Positions 14,377 through 23,184 of a stretch of DNA of 48,748 nucleotides are shown one piece after another (position 1 is the first letter of the stretch; each line of letters starts with the position of its first letter). Made by a program: the position numbers and the translations under genes. The notes under the pieces are model-generated. The model had not been told where the DNA came from. It searched no databases and saw only the letters and a program-made list of their open reading frames with translations. The stretch comes from a virus. Where the stretch lies: IMG/VR virus record IMGVR_UViG_3300021479_000026, positions 1 to 48,748 of that record. One strand, written 5' to 3'.

Positions 14377-14390
14377 TGTAATCCATTACA
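14377..14390. repeat. Palindrome site 10 (14-bp form)
   Basis: TGTAATCCATTACA between the stop of the first ejection-type gene (14395) and the lysis promoter, 26 bases upstream of its -35 box. Confidence 0.95.
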
Positions 14391-14394
14391 TTTG

Positions 14395-15684
14395 CTAGAA
14401 AGTGATGTCCTTACCACCCATACTTTTATGGATGTCTGCCTGCTCCTTGAGTTTATCCATAGCATAACTCTCGATGTCACCCTCTGGGATGCGCTTGGGT
14501 ATAGTCACCCGATAGTCACCTCGGATAGCCCATTTGAGTCCATTCTTATCTATCTCATATCTCACAGCCTCAGCGGGTATGGGGACCTTGGCTCCTTGGA
14601 CTCCACTTGCAGGGGCAGCAATACGGGAGCGGCTACCCTTCTCAGGGACTTCCATCTCCCTGATAGGTTCGCCCGTGGGGCTAAAGTGGGTGACTTCCTT
14701 GGGGTTATATGTTACCCGGTCGAAGTCTTGGTCCCCCATAACATAGCGGGTATTAGGGGGTGCCTCGATACCTCTACGTCCAAGAGTCATAATGGCTTGC
14801 CGATTTCCCTTGCCAGCCAACTCCTGTGCTCTCTCGTTAGTCCAACGGGCTGCACTACCTTCATTCCCTACCCGTTTGGCATCAGGCCCAGCCCCAGATT
14901 CAAATAGGGATGGCCCTGTACTTTCTCCGGGTAGTCCACCTTCAGGGATCGAAGGGCCAGGGGCTATACGAGGCTTTAGTCTAATTGACGAACTTGCTGG
15001 AACCTCGAATGGTGATTGGACAGACGATGGTCCCCTATAAGGCCCAGAGGATGTGGATACCTTAGAGAAAGGAGCAGGTTCTGGCGGCTCCCTATTCATT
15101 CCCCCGAACAGCCCTCCCACCAATCCACCAGCAGTAGCTCCTATTTGAGCACCCTCTTCCGGGTGGCCTACTATCTTACCTAGCTCTCTACCCCCATACC
15201 CACCAGCAGCACTACCTCCCACAGCTCCCAATGTTGTACGTATGACTGGTTTAGCCACAGCACTAATAGTGGGACCTAGACCCTTGGAGGCTATAGACTC
15301 ACCAATGCCGGATGCAGGAGCCAGAACCATTGAGGCGTTAGTAAAAGGTGTAAGAGAGTTTAGAGCATGATGCACATAACCACTATGCCTATTTTCCTGA
15401 GCTGTTTGGTCTGCCCCAGCCTTATCTAGCAAGGATAATTTCTCACCGTGAGGGCCAGCTACATGAATTCCTCTTGCATCATAGTATCCTTGACCCTCAG
15501 TAGGCGCGAACATGCTATGAGCCTGCTGCATAGCAGACTGTTCCATGCCTTGCCCAGTCACAGGATTAGGAGCTTGTGGAGTAGGCGAGTTGACACTCCA
15601 CTCATCTTCCCCACCAGCCTTCTTAGGTGGAGGCTTTACTTCCCACTCATCATCTGCTACTGCCGTGGTGTTGTTGTCTGCCAT
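14395..15684 (-). CDS. Internal virion / ejection protein candidate with glycine zipper
   Basis: From ATG 15684 (AAAGGG upstream) a 429-aa protein with a disordered, Pro-rich acidic N-terminus, then a hydrophobic Gly/Ala-rich stretch (about residues 155-200, including AVGGSAAGGYGG and GATAGGLVGGLFGG) typical of glycine zippers that insert in membranes. The C-terminal half is soluble and Pro/Gly-rich. Together with the two genes upstream it forms a trio like podovirus ejection proteins, which leave the capsid with the DNA and make a conduit through the envelope. The assignment rests on position and composition. Confidence 0.7.
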   Translation of the reverse strand: MADNNTTAVADDEWEVKPPPKKAGGEDEWSVNSPTPQAPNPVTGQGMEQSAMQQAHSMFAPTEGQGYYDARGIHVAGPHGEKLSLLDKAGADQTAQENRHSGYVHHALNSLTPFTNASMVLAPASGIGESIASKGLGPTISAVAKPVIRTTLGAVGGSAAGGYGGRELGKIVGHPEEGAQIGATAGGLVGGLFGGMNREPPEPAPFSKVSTSSGPYRGPSSVQSPFEVPASSSIRLKPRIAPGPSIPEGGLPGESTGPSLFESGAGPDAKRVGNEGSAARWTNERAQELAGKGNRQAIMTLGRRGIEAPPNTRYVMGDQDFDRVTYNPKEVTHFSPTGEPIREMEVPEKGSRSRIAAPASGVQGAKVPIPAEAVRYEIDKNGLKWAIRGDYRVTIPKRIPEGDIESYAMDKLKEQADIHKSMGGKDITF

Positions 15685-17126
15685 TTGCCCTTTGTCCAAG
15701 TTTGGACTTCACCAGTGCGTTTGTTAGTCCTAGTGGTACCCTCTTCGTGTTGCTCTACCCCGCCACCCCCCGTATGAGCTGTACCGTGTGCTAGATTAGT
15801 GAAGGCTTGTGGAGTCTTCATCAACCCTTGAATCGTGGCTATCATAGAGTCTGGGTCTTTGGCCAATCCACCAATCAACTTCTCGAAGGACTCCATAGCG
15901 TTAGTTGAACGGAAGGCATGTAGGGCAGGCTGTGTAGCTGCTAGGCTCATCAACTCAGCCATCATCTGAGAGGCTACTGGGTCCGACACCGGGGTACCAG
16001 ACAGCCATTGCTTATAGTAGGATGACAGCTTACCCAATACTTCCCTGTGAGCATTAATATCAGCAATGACTTGTGGTGCCAACTGCTCAATAGCCCCCGC
16101 TTGGAATATCTGGTGGGCTGCCTGCCCTGTGGGTGCCGCGCCCATATCCTTATCAAAGGATTGAGTCTGGGGATTGAACTGGAACCTATGCATCACATTG
16201 TCATCCCCCAGCAGTTCGACTGTGTGAGTCTGGGGGGCTGTGCTAGCATAGTTGGGAGGGGCTTCCCCACGGTCTATGGAGTACTGTCCAGTTTTGGGGT
16301 CCCTCTCCATGACATGAGGCTTGCCATTCTGCATGGTGATGACATGAGGCTGGGGCTTGGCTCCAGCTATGTTTTCTCTAGTCTGATTCGTCTGAGTGGC
16401 TATGTCCTCACGGGTCTTGTTAGTCTCCTGAGTCCGTTGGCCTGCCCCCTCCTCCATTATCATAGCCCGCACATCTGGCCCTAGCTGGCTCTTAGGAACT
16501 GTGATTTGACGCCCCCCCGGAAGTGTAATCATTACACTTTCCATACCAGCTTTAGAGGCTTCTGTAGCCTGTTGCTCCCTACCAGTACGAGCCTGTGTTT
16601 CCTCAAGCTGGGCTTGGGATTGGCGCTCCCTTTCCCCACCCTCTATCTGCTTCTCCTCAGCCTGAGCCTGTGTTTCTGCTCTACCTAGCCGGGTATCATA
16701 GCCTAGTGTCCCGTATCCTCCAAGGGACTCAATGGCCCTCCCTGGGGCTGTGACCCGGCCCAAGGTGTCGAGGAACTTGTTCCACCCGTGGTATTCGGGG
16801 GGTCCTTGGGTAGCCAAAGCCTCAGCACGTTCACCAGCAGGCCGGGGGGCTGGCACATGGGCAGGAGCAATAGACCCCCCTATGGACCCGTTACCAGAGG
16901 GAGTTGATGTACCCATATCGGGAGCTTGGATAGGGGATATGGCTGAAGGGGATTGGGTTTGGGGCATGATGGGCCTAATATCTTGGAACTGACTAGGCTG
17001 AGAAGACACACCCGTAGTAGGTTGGATGGGAGTCCCAATAGCCTGTGGTGGAGGCTGAGGAGGCTTCTTAGGCTTACCCTGCTCGTCTAGCTCATCATCC
17101 AATTCATCATCAACTTCAGTTGCCAT
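15657..17126 (-). CDS. Internal virion / ejection protein candidate, 489 aa
   Basis: The N-terminal 110 residues are acidic then Pro/Gln-rich and likely disordered. Residues 145-250 are a long Gln/Glu/Ala/Arg-rich helix with repeated phrases (ARTGREQQATEA, TRENIA and similar), and the C-terminal part is a compact helical domain. Palindrome site 11 is translated as VMIT at about residues 198-201, inside the helical region. It overlaps both neighbours by 11 and 28 bases. Its place in the trio supports an ejected or internal head protein. Confidence 0.68.
   Translation of the reverse strand: MATEVDDELDDELDEQGKPKKPPQPPPQAIGTPIQPTTGVSSQPSQFQDIRPIMPQTQSPSAISPIQAPDMGTSTPSGNGSIGGSIAPAHVPAPRPAGERAEALATQGPPEYHGWNKFLDTLGRVTAPGRAIESLGGYGTLGYDTRLGRAETQAQAEEKQIEGGERERQSQAQLEETQARTGREQQATEASKAGMESVMITLPGGRQITVPKSQLGPDVRAMIMEEGAGQRTQETNKTREDIATQTNQTRENIAGAKPQPHVITMQNGKPHVMERDPKTGQYSIDRGEAPPNYASTAPQTHTVELLGDDNVMHRFQFNPQTQSFDKDMGAAPTGQAAHQIFQAGAIEQLAPQVIADINAHREVLGKLSSYYKQWLSGTPVSDPVASQMMAELMSLAATQPALHAFRSTNAMESFEKLIGGLAKDPDSMIATIQGLMKTPQAFTNLAHGTAHTGGGGVEQHEEGTTRTNKRTGEVQTWTKGKWQTTTPRQ
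16524..16536. repeat. Palindrome site 11, intragenic and extended
   Basis: TGTAATCATTACA within a 19-bp palindrome (AAGTGTAAT-C-ATTACACTT), inside the 489-aa gene and read as VMIT. Confidence 0.95.
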
Positions 17127-17865
17127 GTTGAGCCTTCCTAAGCATAAACTCGAATGCTGGCTTCAGTAGGGTCACAGCTAACCTGCTCTTGGCAACTATC
17201 CGGCCAACCTTGGAGTACACCCACCCAAGAGTCTGGTAGTTAGAGTATAGCCAATCCCTAACCAATGTAGTACGGGGGTCAAACCATCCCCACAGTTTAG
17301 CGGCTATCCAGCAACCCTTGGCAGCACCAACACCAGCTCCTACACCTTGACCAACTGCCCCCAAGATACCTGTAAGGTTCTGCATCCACCCCGGCCCAGC
17401 AGCCGTTTGTGCATTAATGTCTCCAGTGCGAATACCCTCATTAGCAGTCTGAGCACCAATGTTAGTTCCATACAAACTACTAAGTAGGTTAAGTCCCTGT
17501 AACCTCTGCTGGTTAGCAAAGTCAGCATTCTGTATCTGGATATTCCCGGCTTCCTGTCCACCAGCAATACCTTTGTTCTGGGCTAGGGTATCAAGCTGCC
17601 CAGCAGTACCCGCTGTGTTACCAGTGCGGCCAGCCTGTCTATTAATCTGTCCAGCAGCCCCACCAAAGGCTGCATTGACTCCCCCCATTCCAGCATTGGT
17701 GATAGCAGATAGGGTGGTAGGGTCAAAGCCTTGGGAACCAATAAGGCTACTAGCCTGAGTGCTAAGGGGACCCAACATGCCAGCAGCATTAGCGCCATAC
17801 TGGGATGCGTTAGTAGCCGCTGTGCTTTGTGCTGATTTAGCCTCGTTAGTCGCTGAACGACTCAT
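17116..17865 (-). CDS. Ala/Gly-rich internal virion protein candidate, 249 aa
   Basis: The start at ATG 17865 overlaps the upstream stop as ATGA. Residues 1-165 are Ala/Gly/Asn/Gln-rich with low complexity. A small glycine-zipper stretch (GILGAVGQGVGAGVGAAKG) then leads into CWIAAKLWGWFDP and RDWLYSNYQ, a C-terminal domain seen in many podovirus head-interior proteins. It is the first of the three consecutive ejection-type genes. Confidence 0.7.
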   Translation of the reverse strand: MSRSATNEAKSAQSTAATNASQYGANAAGMLGPLSTQASSLIGSQGFDPTTLSAITNAGMGGVNAAFGGAAGQINRQAGRTGNTAGTAGQLDTLAQNKGIAGGQEAGNIQIQNADFANQQRLQGLNLLSSLYGTNIGAQTANEGIRTGDINAQTAAGPGWMQNLTGILGAVGQGVGAGVGAAKGCWIAAKLWGWFDPRTTLVRDWLYSNYQTLGWVYSKVGRIVAKSRLAVTLLKPAFEFMLRKAQHGN

Positions 17866-18254
17866 AGCACGGGTCTCCAGTATGAATGCCAACTCGGTTT
17901 ATTACGGGACCACCCCATCTGCTTTAGTCTCCGCTTGAATGTGCTCTCAATATTGGGGGGTATGAAGGCCACAGCCTCTACCACACCCTTATCCTTGGCA
18001 TCATGGTTGGCTACTATCTGTATCTGGTTAAGGGCTTCCATACGCCAAGCTGGGGTGCGCCAATCGGGATCACAGATAAGGTAAGCCTCAGCAGTGAGCT
18101 TCAGTAGGCTTACCATCCCTATACCCTCTCCACTCTCCACTACACGCCGGGAGAAGAAGTCTGCAACATCAGGGAAAGGGTACTTAAACCCAGACCGCTT
18201 ATGAAGGTCCTTGAGGCAGTCCAAGTCAGTGTCAGTGTACTCACGTATAATCAT
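17862..18254 (-). CDS. GNAT-like acetyltransferase fold protein, 130 aa
   Basis: Begins MIIREYTDTDLDCLKDLHKRSG, the beta1-alpha1 start typical of GNAT proteins, and continues with an AYLICDPDW strand and a central helix. The acetyl-CoA loop (Q/RxxGxG/A) is not clear, so it may be a non-catalytic relative. Such GNAT-like genes are common next to podovirus tail genes. It is coupled by ATGA on both sides. Confidence 0.65.
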   Translation of the reverse strand: MIIREYTDTDLDCLKDLHKRSGFKYPFPDVADFFSRRVVESGEGIGMVSLLKLTAEAYLICDPDWRTPAWRMEALNQIQIVANHDAKDKGVVEAVAFIPPNIESTFKRRLKQMGWSRNKPSWHSYWRPVL

Positions 18255-18409
18255 TGCTTGGGCTGTACCTTTGTGCCTTGGGCCGGGATGACGTTCTTAT
18301 TAATGTAGTCCACTATCTTGCTTATGGCATCAGCGGTAGGGGCGTGGTTACTCCTGATTGATGTAATCTGTTCAATATGGAGTAATTGCTGTTTTGGGTT
18401 AGTAGCCAT
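18251..18409 (-). CDS. Small hypothetical protein, 52 aa
   Basis: Starts at ATG 18409, one base after palindrome site 12, and its TGA overlaps the ATG of the GNAT-like gene as ATGA. There is no recognisable ribosome site: the order is TAG of the large tail gene, 13-bp palindrome, T, ATG. The product is short, helical and without Cys or membrane segments. Family unknown. Confidence 0.65.
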   Translation of the reverse strand: MATNPKQQLLHIEQITSIRSNHAPTADAISKIVDYINKNVIPAQGTKVQPKQ

Positions 18410-18410
18410 A

Positions 18411-18423
18411 TGTAATCATTACA
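18411..18423. repeat. Palindrome site 12, stop-to-start spacer
   Basis: TGTAATCATTACA fills the gap between the stop of the 1121-aa tail gene and the ATG of the 52-aa gene. Confidence 0.95.
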
Positions 18424-21400
18424 CTAAGCAACCCCCCTCACTGGGGTTATCAGCTCGCGCTGTAAGACTGGGCACCACTTAGTGACATGCCACCATGATG
18501 TAGGAGCATTTGTGCCCCACAGATAGGAGACCCGTTCCCCTACCCAATTCGTATTAGACTCAAAATCCCAAGGCGCGGGATTCTGTAACGGCAGGGGAAC
18601 CAATTGCAGTCCTCTCATCCCTTGTGGCCCATACATGAAGCGGTTGAGTTGCCCTGACCCGGTAACATACCCAGTCAGATATTTGAACAGTTTACGGTGA
18701 CTCCCCAACTGTAGTGCCTGTTCATCCTCTATCTGAGGTAGGAATGCCGTCTGATACATGCTATTGATAGCTACCCCATCATCTGAAGTCTGAGATGGGA
18801 GTTGGTCATAGACCTTCCCTGTCCCCGTGCCATTCCCCCGCAAAAAGTGATAAGACCCGTCACTGCGAATCGCCAGTGTCGCACAGTTCATGGAGATATT
18901 CCAAATTGTCCATTTACGGGCCTTACCGGGGGCTACCACCTTAGTTGGGTTATACACAGAATAGTAAGCCTGTGGGTGGGATGCGATGTCCTGAGCGCTA
19001 ACAGACCCCTCCGCGTTAGCCAGTTGTGCATAGTCCAACACAAACTCCACATTGGGAGTCACGGCATTGCCTACAGGGGCACCAATATGGATACGCTTAT
19101 TCTTAGTGTCCACTTGGACATAAATGGTTTGGTCTGCATTCCAGTTGATGGTATCCCAGTCAGGCTGAATCTCCTGGCTAATCTTGACAGGCTCACTACC
19201 CCAGAAGATGTAGGCTCCCGTCTTGTGGGCGATAATAGCCCAGCTCTCACCTATCCCAACTCCCCTACAAGACCCGGTACCCATAGTGGACGATATTTCC
19301 ACGATGGGCCATAAGTCAGGCTCATTCTGCCCATCATCCTGTGTGGCATATAACCCCAACTCTTTGACATAGTAAAGCTTGCCATCTAGTAGGTTGAACA
19401 TGGACCTTACTGGGTAGCCATCGTCTGCCCCTACTATCTGAGCGCCTGTCTCTTGGTCAAAACTCTCTGGGTCCAGAGCATAGGAGGCTCGAACTGTAGT
19501 GTTAATGTAGGGTTGCAGAGTGGGGAACGGCTCTATGTTATCAATTAGGAAAAATTTGCCATTAGATACAGTTCCATTAGTGTAGACTCTAAGCTGTAAG
19601 TCTTGAGGGATGGCAACTTGTGATGCTATCAGAGGTTGTGTAAATTCCTGATAGGTAGCTTTCAATTGGTTGAACGATACAGTCACCAGCCCTAAGCTAC
19701 CCATTGTAGGACTGAATATCTCTACCACTAGGTTGCCCTGTGTAGCATTACCCGTAGTGCCGAAAGAAGCCCTGAATCTGACACTATAGGCTGTGCCAGT
19801 ATCTATGATGGGCACACCAAGATAGTCCTGAAATGCTGACTGAGTAATCAGTCCCCTAATGGCTGTAACTCCATCCCCTTGGATAGCGTAGGCATCCCCA
19901 TAGTAGGGAGTCTGCCCTTGCGCTATAGCTGAGTTACCCCCAGCCCCATTGTTGGGATCGGCTGTCCAACCTAAAGGGACACCAGCGGGTGTGAATCCGC
20001 CCTCGAAGGGGAGATTGACGAAGTTCGTTACCTTGTTCCTCTCCCCACAGGCGAATAGTCTCTCATTGTAGGCAGCAAAGGTTGAGCATTCTCCAAGCTC
20101 TAACAGATTAAATAGGTTGGTGGCTGAGACAGCATTCTCAAGTACTGCATCGGCAAAGTCTATGATGATAGAGGTCGTAGTATTGTCATTGATGACCATT
20201 GAGCCAAATGTGCCAGCAGTGGGAGTAGGCACAGGTCCGTCGAAGTAGAAGAATGGACCGGAAGTGGCTGGGGCAATAATGGCGGGAGTGAACATCAGTA
20301 TGCGGCCTATGATGTTGGGGTAGCTGGTAGTAGCAATCTGCGTCAGTTGGAGAAGCTGTCCACCATTCGCTACGAATGTGGTAGGTGGAGATGGTTTGGT
20401 GATGTATTGCTCTCTAGTAATGTAGGCCACTGATACTAGATGGGTGCCTGGTGTGACATTCCCTACAATAGTGGCTGTACCAATCGCATTAGTCTGATTG
20501 TTGGGGGCAACCTGAGCATAGGTAAAGCTGGAAGGGGTTGGAGTACTGAGGATCGAATAGGTGCCATTCCAAGGCACCGTGGTAGTGCCCCCAGACGAGG
20601 CTACAGTAGCCGTCCCATTCGGGAGGATGTATGTGTAGGTGGTCGGTGTGGGGGTGGATGCTACTGCTATACCATTTGGGGTGTTATAACTAGTGTCTGT
20701 AACCCCAGCCACGATGACTTCAGTGCCTGGGGATAGGCCATGAGGATTGGTAGTGGTTATGGTAATAACATCATCCTGTTGAGTGGCAGAGACAATAGCT
20801 CCACCTACGGCAGTCCCGGCGAATCCCCCTATGACTACAGACCACCCTTGCTGAAATCCATGTGGGGCTAAGGTCTCGGCGAGAACGACATTGCCCATCA
20901 AATTCAGAGATGGCGCAATAGGGGTGGCTGTACCCCCTCCACTCTGCACCAACACAGAGGAGAAAAGAGCGTACTTGAATGTCGTAGGGGAGGGTACAGC
21001 AGTAATAGTTGCCCCAACCACATTAAATAGAGGGTTAGTCACCCCCGCAATGTTGACAACCTGTCCCACAACAAACCCATGAGGAGCAGTGGTGGTGATA
21101 GTAGCTGTGGTGAAATAAGAGGTAATTTGGTGTCCACCCCTAGGGGGTGGTAGATTGATAGTGAAGGTTATACGGTCTGTGGTCAAAGCCCCATTGGGGG
21201 CAGCCACTATATTTACAGCACCCCCAGCTCCAGTCCCCTCAACTGTAGCAGGAGGAGGTAAGAAGTTGGTGACAACAGGGCCAGCCCCCGGCCCCACTTG
21301 GCTAACTCTATCAAAGAATTGACCATTCCATTGTCGGGGGATATCTAACCCAAATCCAATATGGGCAGAGTTAGATATGGCAAGCCATTCCCTCCCTAGA

Positions 21401-21789
21401 AGACTGTCAGACTGGGCTATGCAGTTGGCTAATACAGTACCAATGATGGTGGGGACACCAGGAACGGTGGGGCAGGGTGATTCATCTCGAACATTGCCCA
21501 AGCTATCTAGGGAGAGAAGGTGGAAAATATCAGCTAGGTCTATGAAGGTCTTGAGGTAGTTTACAGAAGGGTTGCCAGCAAAGGGGGCAGCGTAGAATCC
21601 TGTGCCCATTCCAGGTCGGGAAGCCACACCCCCAACAATAGGCTCCCCAGCGGCATCTACATCAGAGAAGGACACATCCTGGTTAAACGGGCTTGCCCCC
21701 ACTGGTAGACTTTGTGGGCCATACTGTGTAACACGCCCACCAAAGGTCTGAATCGGCAAGTCTACGCTGCCAGCATCAGGAGACGCCAT
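18424..21789 (-). CDS. Large tail protein (nozzle/hub-like), 1121 aa
   Basis: The largest protein of the genome. Residues about 200-460 hold repeated small beta domains sharing phrases like TTTAPHGFVVGQVVNIAGV and TTTNPHGLSPGTEVIVAGV, each followed by a TPTTYTY-like strand. The C-terminal half has beta-strand-rich segments with a cargo of Trp and Asp. Location between the connector and the ejection proteins and its length fit a podovirus tail-tube/nozzle (P22 gp10-type) protein. A GAAAGGG site precedes the ATG, with palindrome site 13 just upstream. The exact family is uncertain. Confidence 0.75.
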   Translation of the reverse strand: MASPDAGSVDLPIQTFGGRVTQYGPQSLPVGASPFNQDVSFSDVDAAGEPIVGGVASRPGMGTGFYAAPFAGNPSVNYLKTFIDLADIFHLLSLDSLGNVRDESPCPTVPGVPTIIGTVLANCIAQSDSLLGREWLAISNSAHIGFGLDIPRQWNGQFFDRVSQVGPGAGPVVTNFLPPPATVEGTGAGGAVNIVAAPNGALTTDRITFTINLPPPRGGHQITSYFTTATITTTAPHGFVVGQVVNIAGVTNPLFNVVGATITAVPSPTTFKYALFSSVLVQSGGGTATPIAPSLNLMGNVVLAETLAPHGFQQGWSVVIGGFAGTAVGGAIVSATQQDDVITITTTNPHGLSPGTEVIVAGVTDTSYNTPNGIAVASTPTPTTYTYILPNGTATVASSGGTTTVPWNGTYSILSTPTPSSFTYAQVAPNNQTNAIGTATIVGNVTPGTHLVSVAYITREQYITKPSPPTTFVANGGQLLQLTQIATTSYPNIIGRILMFTPAIIAPATSGPFFYFDGPVPTPTAGTFGSMVINDNTTTSIIIDFADAVLENAVSATNLFNLLELGECSTFAAYNERLFACGERNKVTNFVNLPFEGGFTPAGVPLGWTADPNNGAGGNSAIAQGQTPYYGDAYAIQGDGVTAIRGLITQSAFQDYLGVPIIDTGTAYSVRFRASFGTTGNATQGNLVVEIFSPTMGSLGLVTVSFNQLKATYQEFTQPLIASQVAIPQDLQLRVYTNGTVSNGKFFLIDNIEPFPTLQPYINTTVRASYALDPESFDQETGAQIVGADDGYPVRSMFNLLDGKLYYVKELGLYATQDDGQNEPDLWPIVEISSTMGTGSCRGVGIGESWAIIAHKTGAYIFWGSEPVKISQEIQPDWDTINWNADQTIYVQVDTKNKRIHIGAPVGNAVTPNVEFVLDYAQLANAEGSVSAQDIASHPQAYYSVYNPTKVVAPGKARKWTIWNISMNCATLAIRSDGSYHFLRGNGTGTGKVYDQLPSQTSDDGVAINSMYQTAFLPQIEDEQALQLGSHRKLFKYLTGYVTGSGQLNRFMYGPQGMRGLQLVPLPLQNPAPWDFESNTNWVGERVSYLWGTNAPTSWWHVTKWCPVLQRELITPVRGVA

Positions 21790-21805
21790 TGGACCCTTTC
21801 CAAAC

Positions 21806-21818
21806 TGTAATGATTACA
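21806..21818. repeat. Palindrome site 13
   Basis: TGTAATGATTACA 17 bases upstream of the large tail gene's ATG, ahead of its ribosome site. Confidence 0.95.
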
Positions 21819-21847
21819 CTTCAAGGCAGATAGGTACTAGCAGTACT

Positions 21848-22279
21848 CTATCTCAACCAATACACTTCAGCTTGGACAAAGTCGCCTAGAGCATCAGCCC
21901 CATAAGCACCAGCAGCATACTCTACGGCGATGTCTAACATGAGCTTCAGCTTTAGAGCATTGACTGCTGATAGGGGTACAGGAACTATACCCCCAGGGGC
22001 TATAATCTCATACTGCCCAGCGGCAGCAGCAAAACTGGTAGTGAGCTTACTTATAGGTCGGACATCTACCGACACAAGCCCCCTAACTTGAGCAGGGGGG
22101 ACAGCATTGGGGGCCGCTGCACTACCTCCCCCGTTGGTGAAGTCTAGTGTATCTCCCCCTGTGACGTAATTACCTGAGAGGACCAAACGGCATAGCATAC
22201 GAATGAAGCGGTCCCCCACAGACATGATGCTAGACTGATCGAACGGCCCGCCGTCTGCGCCCAACACGGTTATTGCCAT
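21848..22279 (-). CDS. Structural protein candidate, 143 aa
   Basis: A soluble, Ala/Gly/Val-rich protein with CAGGAGGC as ribosome site. A segment GGGSAAAPNAVPPAQVRG divides a helical N-terminal part from a beta-rich C-terminal part. It sits between the connector and the large tail gene, so it is probably a minor tail or neck component; no named family is recognised. Confidence 0.65.
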   Translation of the reverse strand: MAITVLGADGGPFDQSSIMSVGDRFIRMLCRLVLSGNYVTGGDTLDFTNGGGSAAAPNAVPPAQVRGLVSVDVRPISKLTTSFAAAAGQYEIIAPGGIVPVPLSAVNALKLKLMLDIAVEYAAGAYGADALGDFVQAEVYWLR

Positions 22280-22298
22280 TTTAATGCCTCCTGTAAAG

Positions 22299-22311
22299 TG
22301 TAATGATTACA
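22299..22311. repeat. Palindrome site 14
   Basis: TGTAATGATTACA between the connector stop (22319) and the ribosome site of the 143-aa gene. Confidence 0.95.
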
Positions 22312-22318
22312 TCTGAAA

Positions 22319-23101
22319 CTAGGGATTCCGAGGGGGTATGAATGAAACCCCATTCTGCGGGTTGCCATAGGACCTTCTAGTTATCGGCTCTCTTTGCTTC
22401 ATGCGAGCCGAGCGGGTGGCTATTTGGTTAAGGCGCTCATTAGCCCTAGTCTCAGCCATCTGTGCGGCTTGTGGATTCTTGCTCGCCATATAGCTGCTAA
22501 CCATATAGTAGGCCAGTGCCCCGGTAGCCCCCCTGAAGTACAGGGTATCCTGAGCCGAGACGAATTGAGCTAGGGAGCCTGTATAGCGGAGTCTAATGTC
22601 ATTTTCCTGTACGGCCCCCGGCATGTAGATGGCGTCCTGTCTCCACTCCCATATCCTAAATCTCTGGCTAGGGAGCACGGAAGGTAACCCATCTGGCCTC
22701 TCTACCATTTCTACCCAATCCTCTGTACTACCTGTCTGCCGTTCCCACAGGAATAGCGGCACCAGAAGGTCGGGGGGCACAAACTGTTGGGGGTTAGTAT
22801 TAAGAGCCACTCCATCGAAGTAACCAGAGTCACTGAAATTAACTTTAGCGCCGGGGTCAACTGGTAGTTGAGAAGGAGTGAGGGGGGTGATGATGGTCTC
22901 TTTGGTGAAAGTTGTAACTCCATGATTACCTAATTCCGATTGCATCCATTCGAGTGCGTCATTCAAAAGCGGTAGCATGAAGTTGGCCGTATCAGTGAGT
23001 ATCTCACCAGCAGGACTAAAGATCATGTCATTAGCTATGGCTCGAATGAGAGTTGTCACATTCTCAAGAGAGACATAGGCACTGGATTGGACAACCGGCA
23101 C
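22319..23101 (-). CDS. Head-tail connector (adaptor) protein candidate
   Basis: A 260-aa protein of mostly helical N-terminus (TLIRAIANDMIF, LLNDALEWMQSEL), a central beta region with Pro-rich turns (FVPPDLLVPLFLWER) and a helical C-terminus (ALAYYMVSSYMASKNPQ). This order matches podovirus adaptor proteins that sit below the portal. Its own promoter lies 50 bases upstream. The call rests on layout and position rather than an identified signature. Confidence 0.7.
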   Translation of the reverse strand: MPVVQSSAYVSLENVTTLIRAIANDMIFSPAGEILTDTANFMLPLLNDALEWMQSELGNHGVTTFTKETIITPLTPSQLPVDPGAKVNFSDSGYFDGVALNTNPQQFVPPDLLVPLFLWERQTGSTEDWVEMVERPDGLPSVLPSQRFRIWEWRQDAIYMPGAVQENDIRLRYTGSLAQFVSAQDTLYFRGATGALAYYMVSSYMASKNPQAAQMAETRANERLNQIATRSARMKQREPITRRSYGNPQNGVSFIPPRNP

Positions 23102-23151
23102 GGGTGGACTCCTTCAGGTAGGGGTATGGCTTGTCTGTTGTTATAACTTCG

Positions 23152-23181
23152 ATTTTAGCACATACCCCCTAACCTTGTCAA
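23152..23181 (-). promoter_or_regulatory. Extended -10 promoter for the tail genes
   Basis: TTGACA (23176-23181), 18 bases, TGC-TAAAAT (-10 at 23152-23157), with the downstream phrase CGAAGTTA shared with the lysis promoter at 14323-14351. It opens the connector and tail gene block. Confidence 0.85.
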
Positions 23182-23184
23182 GCA

